The translations under genes were made by a program, and so were the position numbers. The notes beneath the pieces are model-generated. The model was not told the origin of the DNA. It saw nothing but the letters and a program-made list of their open reading frames with translations, and made no database searches. Below are positions 19,478 to 29,929 of a stretch of DNA of 64,000 nucleotides, in pieces (within the stretch, counting starts at the first letter, position 1; every line of letters starts with the position of its first letter). The DNA is from Prorocentrum cordatum (Eukaryota; Sar; Dinophyceae; Prorocentrales; Prorocentraceae): positions 202,393 to 266,392 of the forward strand of contig CAUYUJ010016697.1 in NCBI GenBank assembly GCA_963575745.1. The letters are read 5' to 3'.

Positions 19478-20950
19478 CTACTTCCCCCTTCCATGTAACA
19501 TGGCCAGCCTAGATATCATCCATTCACGTGACATGTCCGACTCCTCAGGTATGGCAGGCTGATCATCTGGTGTACGCCGGCGACAGCCACTCGACATCTG
19601 GGATATCTGAGATACATGATATGTTTGAGAAGTCGCCGCCGCCGCCATCGCCCGAGTTTTCCTCTGACGCCGATTTGGTACCGTCTCTCCCTCCTCCTCC
19701 TCTGTGTGTGTTGTGTATCTCCTCATACGAATACTTGCAGCAACTGAGACATCCTTAGCCCAATCCCAACAACGAAATATCCATATCTGCACCGCACTTC
19801 GGAATCCAAGTCCAGCAAAACTCTGTCGTCCCGCTTTGTATCGCCTACGTTGAAACTCAGACCAGCCTTCAGTTCTCCGCTTGCGTATACCTGACATTAT
19901 AGCTAGACATCTGCCTTCAAAATAGTGAACAGCAGCAATGGTAGAATAGTCGGGCGTTCTGCCCTCACAGTTGAATAATAATGCAGCAATCACTTTAGCT
20001 TGATAGCGAGTAAATCTTTCAGCCAAGTCAATCCCAGAACAGCGGTAATACGCGATTTCCCCAAAGAACATCCTCTGGGCTTTCTGGAGCATGGCCTCTG
20101 AGTCCGAGTGGTCCTTCCAGGTCTCCTCCAGAGTGGCTCCCAGGATCTCAAACGCTTGAACACGCGGTAGGACCACTTCTCGGGTCCCAAGAGCGGCGTC
20201 ACTAGACGGCACCAGCACACGGATATCCTGCTCAGGGGACGGCGGGATGCCAGGCGGCGCACCAAAGTAAATATACATCAAAGATTTCGGCTTCCAGGTC
20301 ATTCCTGCATTCATCAGGGGGATACTCATGTCACGCACCATCAACTCAAGGTCAGTGCGGGTCTTCGCATACAACAAAAGATTATCTGCCCAGAAACTGT
20401 GGGTCATACGCTCACCATTGAACATGCGCTCATCATTTTCCAATTTGATGCCGTACTGCGTTTCTTGCCTCCATCTGTCGATAACATCTCTCCAGAGTAC
20501 AATAGAAACTGCCAGAAAAATCATAGGTCCCTCTACTCCTCCCGTTCGAATAGATTTGTCCCAATAGACCGCTGACGATGCCTCGATGCCCTCGAAGCTG
20601 GCCACGCACTGATTATCCATCATGGGTTCAATCAACGCCACAATGAGATCAGCAGGTATGTCAAGAGCACGAAGACAGCGCATGGCGAGGCACGGAGTAA
20701 CATTATCGAAAGCTTGTAAGATATCAAGATTGGCAAGCCACAAACTGTCTCCTTTGCCCCAGACAGCGGAGTGCTGGCTGAGCCTCTTGGCAACGCTGGT
20801 GATTTCCGATGTTTTGCGTCCCGATCTGAATCCGTACAGGCATACATAGTGTCGGTGCTCCTCAATCCTCTTCTCAATCAACATCACAATACATGTCATG
20901 TACCATTTCATAAGACACGACTGTAGACATAGCACACGTGTATCTGTCAA
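19478..20950 (-). CDS. LINE A ORF2, reverse transcriptase part
   Basis: This segment holds the core RT motifs: NLDILQAFDNVTP (motif A with catalytic Asp), SIRTGGVEGPMIF (motif B) and SFWADNLLLYA (motif C). Motif C is normally F/Y-A-D-D but here reads W-A-D-N. It then runs into the linker before RNase H. It continues the upstream endonuclease/RT segment after a frame change between about 20900 and 20950, judged by alignment with LINE C around the MP-x-F/L...CMQ-like region. It ends at a TAG (19478-19480) with homology continuing in the same frame beyond. Confidence 0.85.
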   Translation of the reverse strand: MTDTRVLCLQSCLMKWYMTCIVMLIEKRIEEHRHYVCLYGFRSGRKTSEITSVAKRLSQHSAVWGKGDSLWLANLDILQAFDNVTPCLAMRCLRALDIPADLIVALIEPMMDNQCVASFEGIEASSAVYWDKSIRTGGVEGPMIFLAVSIVLWRDVIDRWRQETQYGIKLENDERMFNGERMTHSFWADNLLLYAKTRTDLELMVRDMSIPLMNAGMTWKPKSLMYIYFGAPPGIPPSPEQDIRVLVPSSDAALGTREVVLPRVQAFEILGATLEETWKDHSDSEAMLQKAQRMFFGEIAYYRCSGIDLAERFTRYQAKVIAALLFNCEGRTPDYSTIAAVHYFEGRCLAIMSGIRKRRTEGWSEFQRRRYKAGRQSFAGLGFRSAVQIWIFRCWDWAKDVSVAASIRMRRYTTHTEEEEGETVPNRRQRKTRAMAAAATSQTYHVSQISQMSSGCRRRTPDDQPAIPEESDMSREWMISRLAMLHGRGK

Positions 20951-22682
20951 ATGTTGGCATGAGTGTGGCAGCTAGTTGACGCCAACTGTCGGGACAACAT
21001 AACCTTCTGGAATACACACCTTGGAAGCTCACCAGAACACGTCGCACAGATGCCCACGAGAGCTGTTTCAACATCGTGACAGTCACGTTGTCGGGACCTG
21101 GGGCCTTTCCCGTGGACAGCTTCGCCCTCGCCCGCAGCAGGAGCGACATCGAGAACACCTCTGAGGATCCGCTTCCCGAACATAGACCACGCAGCGACTG
21201 AAGCTCACGCAGGGTCACCTCTCTGGCCTCGGGGTCCTCCACCTTAGACTTCATGTGCCCCAATATCTCGTCCCCCCACTCCTCGCGGTTCTGAGACTCC
21301 ATCCCGTTGGCAAGGATCAACGTCTCCGTCTTGGCCCTCCTCCTCCTCCTCGTGTTCATTTCCGTCCTCCACCTCTGTACTCTTGCCTCTAGCCTCCTTC
21401 TTTCTCTCCTCACAATCTTTGAGCACCGTTTAGCCTCCTCTCTATCCCCCCGACGAAGAGCTTCACGTTTACTTGCCTGGGCGGCCCAGTGGATCTCGGA
21501 TTTCTTTGGCACATTATTCCTGGGATTGATATCTTTCTGGGGGGTCTCCTCGGCGGCCTTTATGAGGTCAGGTCCCAGCGTATCCAACATCTCCTGTCGA
21601 TCCTCTGGGTCAGCATTTTCCTGGCACAGAGCACGGTAACGACTGCCCCGATCGTCCATGTTCTTCGCAAACTCCAGCTGTGACACCGGTTGCAAGTGGA
21701 TGAATTTTCGAGCAGGCTGGGTCCGTCTCTTCGCAGACGGTGCACAAGACAAGCGAACAACTATGCAGGCGTGGTCAGACAGCGCACGCTCGTATCTGCT
21801 GCAAGGGTGCTCCGTCCAGGCGTGGCCGACTTCCGAAGGCAGCATCCAGCCAACGGTGAGCTCCTGCCTGTGTAAACGACGGCTGACACCAACATAGTCG
21901 AGCACCTTCTCCACCCCCGTACCTGATTTGAAAGTAACCCTCCTCTGCCCGAATGTGTTCTCCATCCTGATGCCCCAGAGCCCGCAGAAGTCCAGTAGGG
22001 CCCTCCTCATCGATTGCAACCTAGACGCCCGTCGAATTTCGAAGCCCGAGACAAGCCTATGAGGTCTGGCTTTGCGTGCACCACGTTTTGTTTGAGTCAT
22101 ATACGGGTTGCCGTCATCCGCTCCCTCCTCCATCCCAGTATCAATCTCCGTAGACTCCCCAGCAATCCCAGACGCCTCCAGAAGCCCTGATCCAGTAACT
22201 CTAAAGCCGTTGACCTCCGAATCTGGCTCGAGTTCGACGTTAGCATCTGTCAAGAAGACCAGGTCCTGCGGCTGCTTCGGGAACTTAGACCTATGTGTGC
22301 GAAGCACTTGGGATATATCAAACAATATCTGCTCATACACATCATGCTCATACTGTTCTTCCGTAAGGGCATTGATACTCTCATGTGGCATATATGCAAC
22401 AATAACCGTAACACTAGAATAACTACAAATGACAAAACCTTTGCCACGATATGTGGCTCTGAGCGAGTCTCTCCAAGACTTAGACATAATCACCGCAGCC
22501 TTCCGACAAGTACTCCGAAAAATTGTGTAACCTCGCATGCTGAGATCACGAACTGAAAGGAACTGACACTCGCACAACCCCGCGAGTCCCACATCTAAAC
22601 GACGTAGTGAATTAATTATGTCATGGCCGTTCTCTGCACCTGCCCGACGCACATTCCATGACGCAATGGTGTCGTGGCACCT
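20874..22682 (-). CDS. LINE A ORF2, endonuclease and start of RT
   Basis: From TAG at 22683-22685 the frame reads on into IASWNVRRAGAENG (start of an EEP-type endonuclease), then LCECQ with the glutamate, FLTDANVEL, LDYVGVSRR and LSDHACIVV. These are the usual APE-like landmarks. A basic linker follows (EAKRCSKIVRRERRRLEA), then the first RT segment, STGKAPGPDNVTVTML. Real coding ends near 20945, where the frame shifts; the last ~25 residues of the open frame are not homologous to the other LINEs. This domain would nick the satellite hairpin to prime reverse transcription. Confidence 0.85.
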   Translation of the reverse strand, partial: RCHDTIASWNVRRAGAENGHDIINSLRRLDVGLAGLCECQFLSVRDLSMRGYTIFRSTCRKAAVIMSKSWRDSLRATYRGKGFVICSYSSVTVIVAYMPHESINALTEEQYEHDVYEQILFDISQVLRTHRSKFPKQPQDLVFLTDANVELEPDSEVNGFRVTGSGLLEASGIAGESTEIDTGMEEGADDGNPYMTQTKRGARKARPHRLVSGFEIRRASRLQSMRRALLDFCGLWGIRMENTFGQRRVTFKSGTGVEKVLDYVGVSRRLHRQELTVGWMLPSEVGHAWTEHPCSRYERALSDHACIVVRLSCAPSAKRRTQPARKFIHLQPVSQLEFAKNMDDRGSRYRALCQENADPEDRQEMLDTLGPDLIKAAEETPQKDINPRNNVPKKSEIHWAAQASKREALRRGDREEAKRCSKIVRRERRRLEARVQRWRTEMNTRRRRRAKTETLILANGMESQNREEWGDEILGHMKSKVEDPEAREVTLRELQSLRGLCSGSGSSEVFSMSLLLRARAKLSTGKAPGPDNVTVTMLKQLSWASVRRVLVSFQGVYSRRLCCPDSWRQLAATLMPTFDRYTCAMSTVVSYEMVHDMYCDVD

Positions 22683-24248
22683 CTAGTTCGTACTGGAAAT
22701 CCTCGCTCGCAACTCATCAATGTTGATCCCTGGCTCAAGCTGATTCATTGCACGAGTGATCTCCCAGCCATTCTGCAGAGAGAACTTGGCCACAATCTTC
22801 CCTGGAGGTGGTAAGTGGTCACTGGAGCCCCACATGAACGTAATCGGTGGTCCCGTCTCAGCCCTGAGATTCGAATGATGCTTCTTGAAACTCTTGAACT
22901 TGGCCTGAAAGATCCCAGCGGCATCCAGATGGGGCTTCTTCCAGGGGGGGGCCTCCACGTGGACCTTGAGGGCCCTGGGAGCGTGCTGGAGTTTGTTGTC
23001 GGCGATCGCGGCAACGAGTCGACGACGAAGATCCCACAGCTGGTCACTGGTAACCCCATTCTGGAAATAGAGCCGAGCACGCGAATACCCCCACGCCTCT
23101 CTACCTGTGTTGAACCTCTTGGATTGGTTCAGGTCCAGAAACTCCTTCACACCACTGAACCATTCTCCAGCCAGGACCTCATTCAGCAGTGAATTCAACG
23201 CCTGCTGTGATAACATCTCCTCCTGACGCTTCTCTGCATCCCTCCAGTCCGTCACCCATCCCTTGAGCTCGACGAACGATGGGGTGAAATTCTGCACTGA
23301 CTGCCGAGTTTCCGCCGAGGACGCTGTCGTAGAGGTGCCTGCTCTGGGGGCCCCACCTGCAGGAGCCTGCTGGAGCTGGATTATCTGGAGCCTCTGATCC
23401 TCAACCTTCTTAGTAATAGCATCTATGTCCGTCATCGCCTGCTGTACATTTTTCTCCACCGAATCAACACGAGCATTGAGCTGGGTGCCGAGATCCGTGA
23501 TGCTTCGATGTGTTGATTGGAAGCCCTCCGTCATCTTACCTCCCAGAGATGCAACAAGCGTCGTGATCTTGTCCATCCCCTTTGTCATGGCCTCCTCGAG
23601 GCCTTCAACCGTCTGAATTTTGACCCGTTTTCCCTCTGGGACCTCCTCCTCCTTGGCTCCTGGAACGGGCATATCAGTGGCGTCCATAGCGAAAACCTCG
23701 GGGACCGCAGCAGCTGATGAGGCAGCCATCTTGCCGTCTGAGATATTACAAGGGATATTCCACTTCGCACAGAACGATCGATCTTCTCGAGTACGTTTGA
23801 GATGTGCACTCAACTGATGAAAGTTATATGGGGCAACAGGATGGTGAGGTAAAGTGGGAGAGAGATCAGGTGGCCCAGATGGTATGTCGACTAGAGAATC
23901 CTTATCGTCGTGTCGAGCTCTACCAACCTGTCTGGCAAGATACTCCCACTCCCAATGTCCGAAGTTGGCTCCCCAGCGGTCCAAATCGATCGATTGACTC
24001 TGGCTCGTCCCGTCCAGCTCGACGCGGCAAAATGCCGCAAACAAGTGCAGGCGGCCTGCTTGCCTCGGGAAGCAAACAAATGCCGCAAACAAGTGCAGGC
24101 AGCCGAAGTCGCCGAAGTGGCCCGATCGCCACGCGCCCCCCCGCGCGGCGGGCCAGGGGCAGGCTGCCTGACTGCACGATGCAGCTCGAGTGAGCCCCCC
24201 GACGGGACAAGGCCGAGGGAGAGCGGGAGGTAAACTCCGCTTCCTCAA
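22683..24248 (-). CDS. LINE A ORF1
   Basis: The 521-codon open frame ends in TAG at 22683. The first convincing ATG is at 23729 (MAASSAAAVPEV), giving about 348 residues. However, the segment just upstream (LKRTRED... KWNIP) resembles LINE B upstream of its own ATG, so translation may begin further up. Visible parts: a coiled-coil-like stretch (LEEAMTKGMDKITTLVASLG onward), a Gly/Ala linker, the family signature VELKGWVTDW and an APPWKKPHLDA segment. These signatures are shared with LINE B and C ORF1. An RNA-binding role is inferred from LINE biology; no zinc knuckle is visible. Confidence 0.8.
   Translation of the reverse strand: MRKRSLPPALPRPCPVGGLTRAASCSQAACPWPAARGGAWRSGHFGDFGCLHLFAAFVCFPRQAGRLHLFAAFCRVELDGTSQSQSIDLDRWGANFGHWEWEYLARQVGRARHDDKDSLVDIPSGPPDLSPTLPHHPVAPYNFHQLSAHLKRTREDRSFCAKWNIPCNISDGKMAASSAAAVPEVFAMDATDMPVPGAKEEEVPEGKRVKIQTVEGLEEAMTKGMDKITTLVASLGGKMTEGFQSTHRSITDLGTQLNARVDSVEKNVQQAMTDIDAITKKVEDQRLQIIQLQQAPAGGAPRAGTSTTASSAETRQSVQNFTPSFVELKGWVTDWRDAEKRQEEMLSQQALNSLLNEVLAGEWFSGVKEFLDLNQSKRFNTGREAWGYSRARLYFQNGVTSDQLWDLRRRLVAAIADNKLQHAPRALKVHVEAPPWKKPHLDAAGIFQAKFKSFKKHHSNLRAETGPPITFMWGSSDHLPPPGKIVAKFSLQNGWEITRAMNQLEPGINIDELRARISSTN
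24028..24115. repeat. Direct repeat in LINE A 5' region
   Basis: The segment ATGCCGCAAACAAGTGCAGG occurs at about 24031 and again at about 24080, with a variable spacer. It lies in the presumed 5' UTR, where tandem promoter units are common in LINEs; function is not shown. Confidence 0.8.
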
Positions 24249-25261
24249 CCTTGGTTACCGCCGGGGGACTCGTAGAGCTTCCTGACATCTCAAGATGACT
24301 CGAATAATACGAATAATTCGGCAAACCTAGCTCGAGTGTCAGACCGAGTTCACACCTCTGCATGCGACAGGTGGACGCGTCTGATGTCTGCGAATCGACT
24401 CCTGTGATCACCAGCCCAACAGCCCCCCCCCTACAGCCCGAGTTAAGTGCAGGAAACCGACAGCGTCTGTCAGGATGACTCGAACAATACGAATATGTTC
24501 GCAGACCTCGTTCGGGCAGCAGACAGAGTTCGAAGCTCTGGATTCGAAAGGCGGACGCGCCTGATGTCTCCGAATCGATTGCTGTGATTACCAGCCCTGC
24601 AGCTGCCCTACAGCCCGAGTTAAGTGCAGAGAATCACGCATCTCTCAAGATAACTAAAACAATACGAATAGTTTTTGCGATTCTCAGCAGACCGAGTTCA
24701 GAGCTCTGGAGTCAACAGACAAGGGCCACATATAATTCTGAATCAGATTATGTACGTATCAGCTCTGTACTGTTCTTTAGCTCGACTTAAGTGCAGAAAA
24801 CCCAGAGTGTATCTCAAGATAACTCGAATAATACGAACAGGTTTGCGAACCTAGCTCGGCTAGCAGACCGATTTCAGACCTCTGGGTTCAACAGGCGAAC
24901 GCGTCTAATTAATCTGAATCGATTGGCTGTGCTTAACAGCTCTGTACCTGTCCTCCAGCTCGAGTTATCTTGAGAACCCGTCACCGCGTGACACGCTGAC
25001 CCGAAACGGGCGATCCCGCCGCAGTGCTTTTTGGCAGTAAAAGGTACCCGATCGAGCTGAGATCAAGATGGCGAGCTCAAATAAGATCGAATATCATAGG
25101 AAAAAATACTAGAGCTAACGAATGATTGAATTTTGAGAACCGAATTTTCAACTAACCAAAAGTCATCAAAATGTCCGTCGAGATTTTTCTTCCCAACTAG
25201 CTCTCCAGCGCCCCTGAATAACGGGAAAGCTTTTCTGGAGCGCTGCGGAAGCGCTGCCAGA
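24245..25261 (+). repeat. HOR unit 12 (right part, resumed after LINE A)
   Basis: It opens with TCAACCTTGGTTACCGCC, the right side of the hairpin. Monomers follow with boxes near 24292, 24471, 24646 and 24815, then the tail. It ends in GCTGCGGAAGCGCTGCCAGA, a GC-rich end not seen in other tails. Confidence 0.85.
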
Positions 25262-25600
25262 CTGGGAACCGGCGGTAAACTGTCAACCAGGTTACCGCCG
25301 GGACCCTCGTAGAGCTCTGCATAGACCAGGTCGGTTCCGAGATAACAGCAGAAAAAAGCTTCTGCATACTAGCTTCAAACATAAAGACATCTTTGTTTCG
25401 GTCGTACACAGTGGTGGTTCTCCCTAGTCTTTTAATCGGAATAATACAGCTAGGGCCCTGCGAATTGTACCATCGAAAGCACCATGGTTTACTGCATAGA
25501 ATAAAAATTCAATTTCGCAAAACGAATTTCAAAATCTCTCGCCATCTTCGAAAAAACGACCCCAGGTCACCACATTGTCCGCCCGGCCCGAGTTGGCCAA
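25262..25600 (+). repeat. Type-3 module
   Basis: It starts CTGGGAACCGGCGG with an A-type stem, a different loop (ACTGTCAACCAGG) and CCCTCGTAGAGCTC. The body (GCATAGACCAGGTCGGTTCC...) is unlike types 1 and 2, except that its end (AAAACGACCCCAGGTCACCAC) matches the fragment at 6430. Confidence 0.75.
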
Positions 25601-26570
25601 CTGGGCGCCGGCGGTAAACCGTCAACCTTGGTTACCGCCGGGAGACTCGTAGAGCTTCCTAGCTCGACTGAAGTTGAGGAAACCAACAGCACCTACCAAC
25701 ATTCCGACTCACAGCGAAAAATTTTTAACCTCTCAATGCGACAGGCGGACGCGTCTGATATCTGCGAATCGAGTCCTGTCATTACCAGCCCTGCAGCCCC
25801 ATACAGCCCGAGTTAAGTGCAGAAATCCGACAGGACCTCTCAGGATGACTCGAACAATACAATAGTTTTCCAGACCTAATTCGGGCAGCAGACCGAGTTC
25901 GGAGCTCTGGATTCGACAGGCGGACGCGCCTGATGTCTTGAAATCGATACCTGTGACCACAAAGAAAACCGAGAGCACTTCTCAAGATTACTCGACCAAT
26001 ACGAATAGTTTCGCGATTCTAGATCGGGGAGCAGACCGAGTTCAGAGCTCTGGATTCGACAGACAAACGCAACTGATGATTCTGAATCGGTTTCTGTAAA
26101 GATCAGCTCTGTAGCTGTGCTACAGCTCGAGTTAAGTACAGAAAACCGAGAGTTTCTGTCAAGATGACTCGAATAATACGAATAGGTTTGTGGACCTAGC
26201 TCGGCTAGCAGACCGAGTTCAGACCTCTGGATTCAACGAGCGAAAGCGCCTAATCATTCTACATCGATTAGCTGTGCTTACCAGCTATTTAGCTGTCCTA
26301 AAGCTCGAGTTATGTTGAGAAAATCCGTGAGTGTGTATCAAGATGACTCAAAACGGCCGATCCCGCCACAGTGCTTTTCGATAGTAATATTCACCCGATC
26401 GAGCTGAGATCAAGATGGCGATCGGGAATAAGATCGAATATCACGGGAAAAAATACTAGAGCTCAAACGAATTGTCAAATTTTGAGAACAAAATTTTCAA
26501 CCGAGCAAAAGTCAGCAAAAGTTCCGTCGAGATTTTTCTTGCCAACTAGCTCTCCAGCGCGCCGGAATTA
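25601..26570 (+). repeat. HOR unit 13 (second subfamily)
   Basis: Hairpin, then the AGCTCGACTGAAGTTGAG variant segment, followed by monomers and tail. One monomer is shortened near 25965. Confidence 0.85.
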
Positions 26571-27360
26571 CTGGGCGCCGGCGGTAAGCCGTCAACCTTC
26601 TTTACCGCCGGGAGACTCGTGGAGCTTCCTAGCTCGACTTAAGTTGAGGAAACCGACAGCACCTACCATCATTCCGATTTATAAAGAATATTTCTTGATC
26701 TCTGATTGCGACAGCCGGACGCGTCTGATGTCTGCGAATCGACTTCTGTTATTACCAGCCCTGTAGCCCCCCTACAGCCCGAGTGAAGTGCAGAAAACCG
26801 ACAGCACCTCTCAAGATCACTCGAACAATATAGTAGTTTTGCAGACCTTCGTGCAGCAGACCGAGTTCCGAGCTCTCGATACGACAGGCAGAGTCTGATG
26901 TCTTCAAATCGGTTCCTGTGATAACAAGCACTGTAGCCCCCTCAGCGCGAGTTGAGTGGAGAAGACCGCGAGCACTTCTCAAGATGACTCGATCAATACG
27001 AAACGCAAAGGTTTACGGGCATAGCTCGGCTAACAGACCGAGTTCAGACCTCTGGTTTCAACAGGCGAACGCTCCTACATCGATTAGCTGTGCTTACCAG
27101 CTCTGTAGCTGTCCTAAAGCTCGAGTTATGTCTAGAAAACCGTCAGCGCGTATCAAGATGACTCGAAACGGCCGATCCCGCCACAGTGCTTTGCGATAGT
27201 AATATTCACCCGATCGATCTGAGATCGAGATGGCGAGCGGGAATAAGATCGAATATTACGGGAAAAAATACTAGAGCTCAAACGAATTGTTGGATTTCGA
27301 GAACTAAATTTTCAACCGACCAAAAGTCACCAAAAGTTCCGTCGAGATTTTTCGGGCCAA
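26571..27360 (+). repeat. HOR unit 14 (second subfamily, shortened)
   Basis: Hairpin with one loop change (TAAGCCGTC). One to two monomers are missing around 27005, giving a unit of only about 790 bp. Confidence 0.85.
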
Positions 27361-28410
27361 CTGGGCGCCGGCGGTAAACCGTCAACCTTTCTTACCGCCG
27401 GGGGACTCGTAGAGCTTCCTGACAGTATATAATGTGGAAAAAATTCAAGAGAATTTCAGCCCAAGCCAGACCTCTCAAGATCACTCTGGCAAAAAAACGA
27501 ACAGTTTGGAACCCAGCTCGAGTGTCAAACCGAGTTCAGACTTCCGAATGCGACAGGCGGACGCGTCTGATGTCTGTGAATCGACTCCTGTGATTGCCAG
27601 CCCTGCAGCCCCCTACAGCCCGAGTTAAGTGCAGAAACCGACAGCAGCTCTCAGGACGACTTGAATAATAGAATAGCTTCGCAGAGCTAGTTCGAGCAGC
27701 AGACCGAGTTCCGAGCTCTCGGTTCGACAGACGGACGCGCCTGATGTGTCCAAATCGATGTATGTGACCAGCGGCACTGTAGCCCTCCCCCAGCACGAGG
27801 TAAGTGCATAAAACCGAGAGTACTTCTCAAGATGACTCAAACAATACGAATAGTTTCGCGAACCTAGCTCGGGCAGCAGGCCGAGTTAAGAGCTCTCGAG
27901 TGAACAGACGAACGCGCCTGATGATTCCCAATCGATTTCTGTGACTATGAGCTCTGTAACTGCCCTACAGCTCGAGTTAAGTACAGAAAACCGAGAGCGT
28001 CTGATACGTTGACTCGAATAATACGAATAGGTTTGCGGACCTAGCTCGGCTAGCAGACCGAGTTCAGACCTCTGGAATGAACAGGCGAACGCGCCTAATC
28101 ATTCTGAATCGATTAGCTGTGCTTACCAGCTCTGTAGCTGTCCTGAAGCTCGAGTTATCTTGAGAAAACCGACAGCGCGTATCAAGATAACTCGAAACGG
28201 CTGATCCCGCCTGCCCGCTTTTTGGCAGTAGAAGGTACCCGATCGAGCTGAGATCAAGATGGCGAGCGGGAATAAGATCGCATATCACGGGAAAAATATT
28301 AGAGCTCAAACGAATTGTTGAATTTCGAGAAAAAAATTTTCAACCGAGCAAAAGTCACCAAAAGGTCCGTCGAGATTTTCCTTGCCAACTAGCTCTCCAG
28401 CGCCCCGGAA
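27361..28410 (+). repeat. HOR unit 15
   Basis: Clean A-type hairpin; the first monomer is collapsed near 27460; the tail ends AGCGCCCCGGAA. Confidence 0.85.
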
Positions 28411-29590
28411 CTGGGCGCCGGCGGTAAACCGTCAACCTTTCTTACCGCCGGAGGACTCGTAGAGCTTCCTGACAACATATTATGTCGAAAGTAATTATAC
28501 CGAAAAAATAGTTTTGCAGCCCAAACAATTTCAAACCTCTCGGATGCAACAGCCGAACGCCCCCGATCCTTCTGGATTGTCTAGCTCTCCTACAGCCCGA
28601 GTTACGTGCGTAAATCGACGACAGCACCTCTCAAGATGACTCGAACAATACAAAGGTTTGGCAAACCTAGCTCGAGTATCAGACCGAGTTCAGACCTCTG
28701 AATGCGACAGGCGGACGCGTCTCATGTCTCTGAATCGATTCCTGTCATTACCAGCCCTGCAGCTCCCCCTACAGCCCGAGTTGAGTGCAGGAAACCGACA
28801 GCACCTCTCAGGATGACTCGAACAATACGAGTAGTTTCGCGGACCTAGTCCGGGCTCTGGATTCCAAAGGCGGACACGCCTGATGTCTCCGGATTCCAGT
28901 GATTACCAGCCATGCAGCCACCCCACAGCCCGAGTTAAGTGCAGAGAACCGACAGCATCTCTGAAGATGACTCGAACAATACGAATAGTTTCGCGATTCT
29001 AGATCGGGCAGCAGACCGAGTTCAGAGCTCTGGATGCAGCAGACGAACGCGACTGATGATTCTGAATCAGATTCTGTACGTATCAGCTCTGTGGCTGTCC
29101 TGTAGCTCGAGTTAAGTACAGAAAACCGAGAGCGCCTGTGAAGATGACTCGAATGATACGAATAGGTTTGCGAACCTAGCTTGGCTAGCAGACCGAGTTC
29201 AGACCTCTGGGTTCAACAGGCAAACGCGCCTGATCATTCTGGATCGATTAGCTGTGCTTACCAGCTCTGTAGCTGTCCTAAAGCTCGAGTTATCTTGAGA
29301 AAACCGTCACCGCGTGACAAGATGACCCGAAACGGCCGATCCCGCCTGCCTGCTTTTTGGCAGTAAAAGGTACCTGACCGAGCTGAGATCAAGACGGCGA
29401 GCCGGAATAAGATCGAATATCATGTTCAAACTTTGAGAACAAAACTTTCAACCGACCAAAAGTCATCAAAAGGTCCGTCGAGATTTTTCTTGCCAACTAG
29501 CTCTCCAGCGCGCCGGAATTACTCTTAAGCTTCCAGCAATAACTTGCCAAGGGAAGCTCTACGAGTTATTACTCTTAAGCTTCCAGCAAT
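28411..29590 (+). repeat. HOR unit 16
   Basis: Full-length unit. The tail shows a short duplication of TTACTCTTAAGCTTCCAGCA (about 29518 and 29569) flanking the GGAAGCTCTACGAGTT border. Confidence 0.85.
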
Positions 29591-29929
29591 GGCGCCGGCG
29601 GTGAACCGTCAACCTGGTCACCGCCGGGAACCTCGTAGAGCTCCTCTCACTGGTATGAGTGCAGAGAATCGACACAGAGTGAAAAAATAAAGATTTTTCG
29701 AAAATCTTGAAATTCGATTTTTTCGATGTTCATATTCGCTCAGTTCCTGGAAGTGAACTAACTCATGCAAAAATGCATCGAGAGAGCTGAGCTGCTGTCA
29801 GAGAGGAGTTCATACGCCAATGCTCGGCGTAAAAATCCGCTTTCTCAAAATAAATGGTCAAATATCTTTCAAAAAATCGCAAAACCACCCAAAAGTTATC
29901 ACATTGTCCGCCTCGGCCGGCTGGGCCAA
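29591..29929 (+). repeat. Type-2b module
   Basis: G-type hairpin (GGCGGTGA/TCACCGCC) with a body matching the module at 6601 (AATGCATCGAGAGAGCT, GAGCTGCTGTCAGAGAG). It then switches to the type-2 ending (GAAAGATATTT-like, GTCCGCCTCGGCCGG). Confidence 0.85.

Larger units (their letters stand above)
18446..24244 (-). mobile_element. LINE A (non-LTR retrotransposon, frame-broken)
   Basis: A complete-length element of about 5.8 kb on the minus strand. It has a 5' region with repeats (24028-24115), ORF1, ORF2 (endonuclease, reverse transcriptase, RNase H) and a 3' tail of CCGCAAACCGCAAAAAAAA type. It is flanked by a 12-bp near-perfect target-site duplication: TCAACCTTTGTT (18437-18448) and TCAACCTTGGTT (24245-24256). 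ORF1 and ORF2 are in one frame with a single TAG between them (22683-22685). ORF2 is broken by a frame change near 20900-20950 and by an in-frame TAG at 19478-19480. It is the most divergent of the LINEs in this window. Confidence 0.93.
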
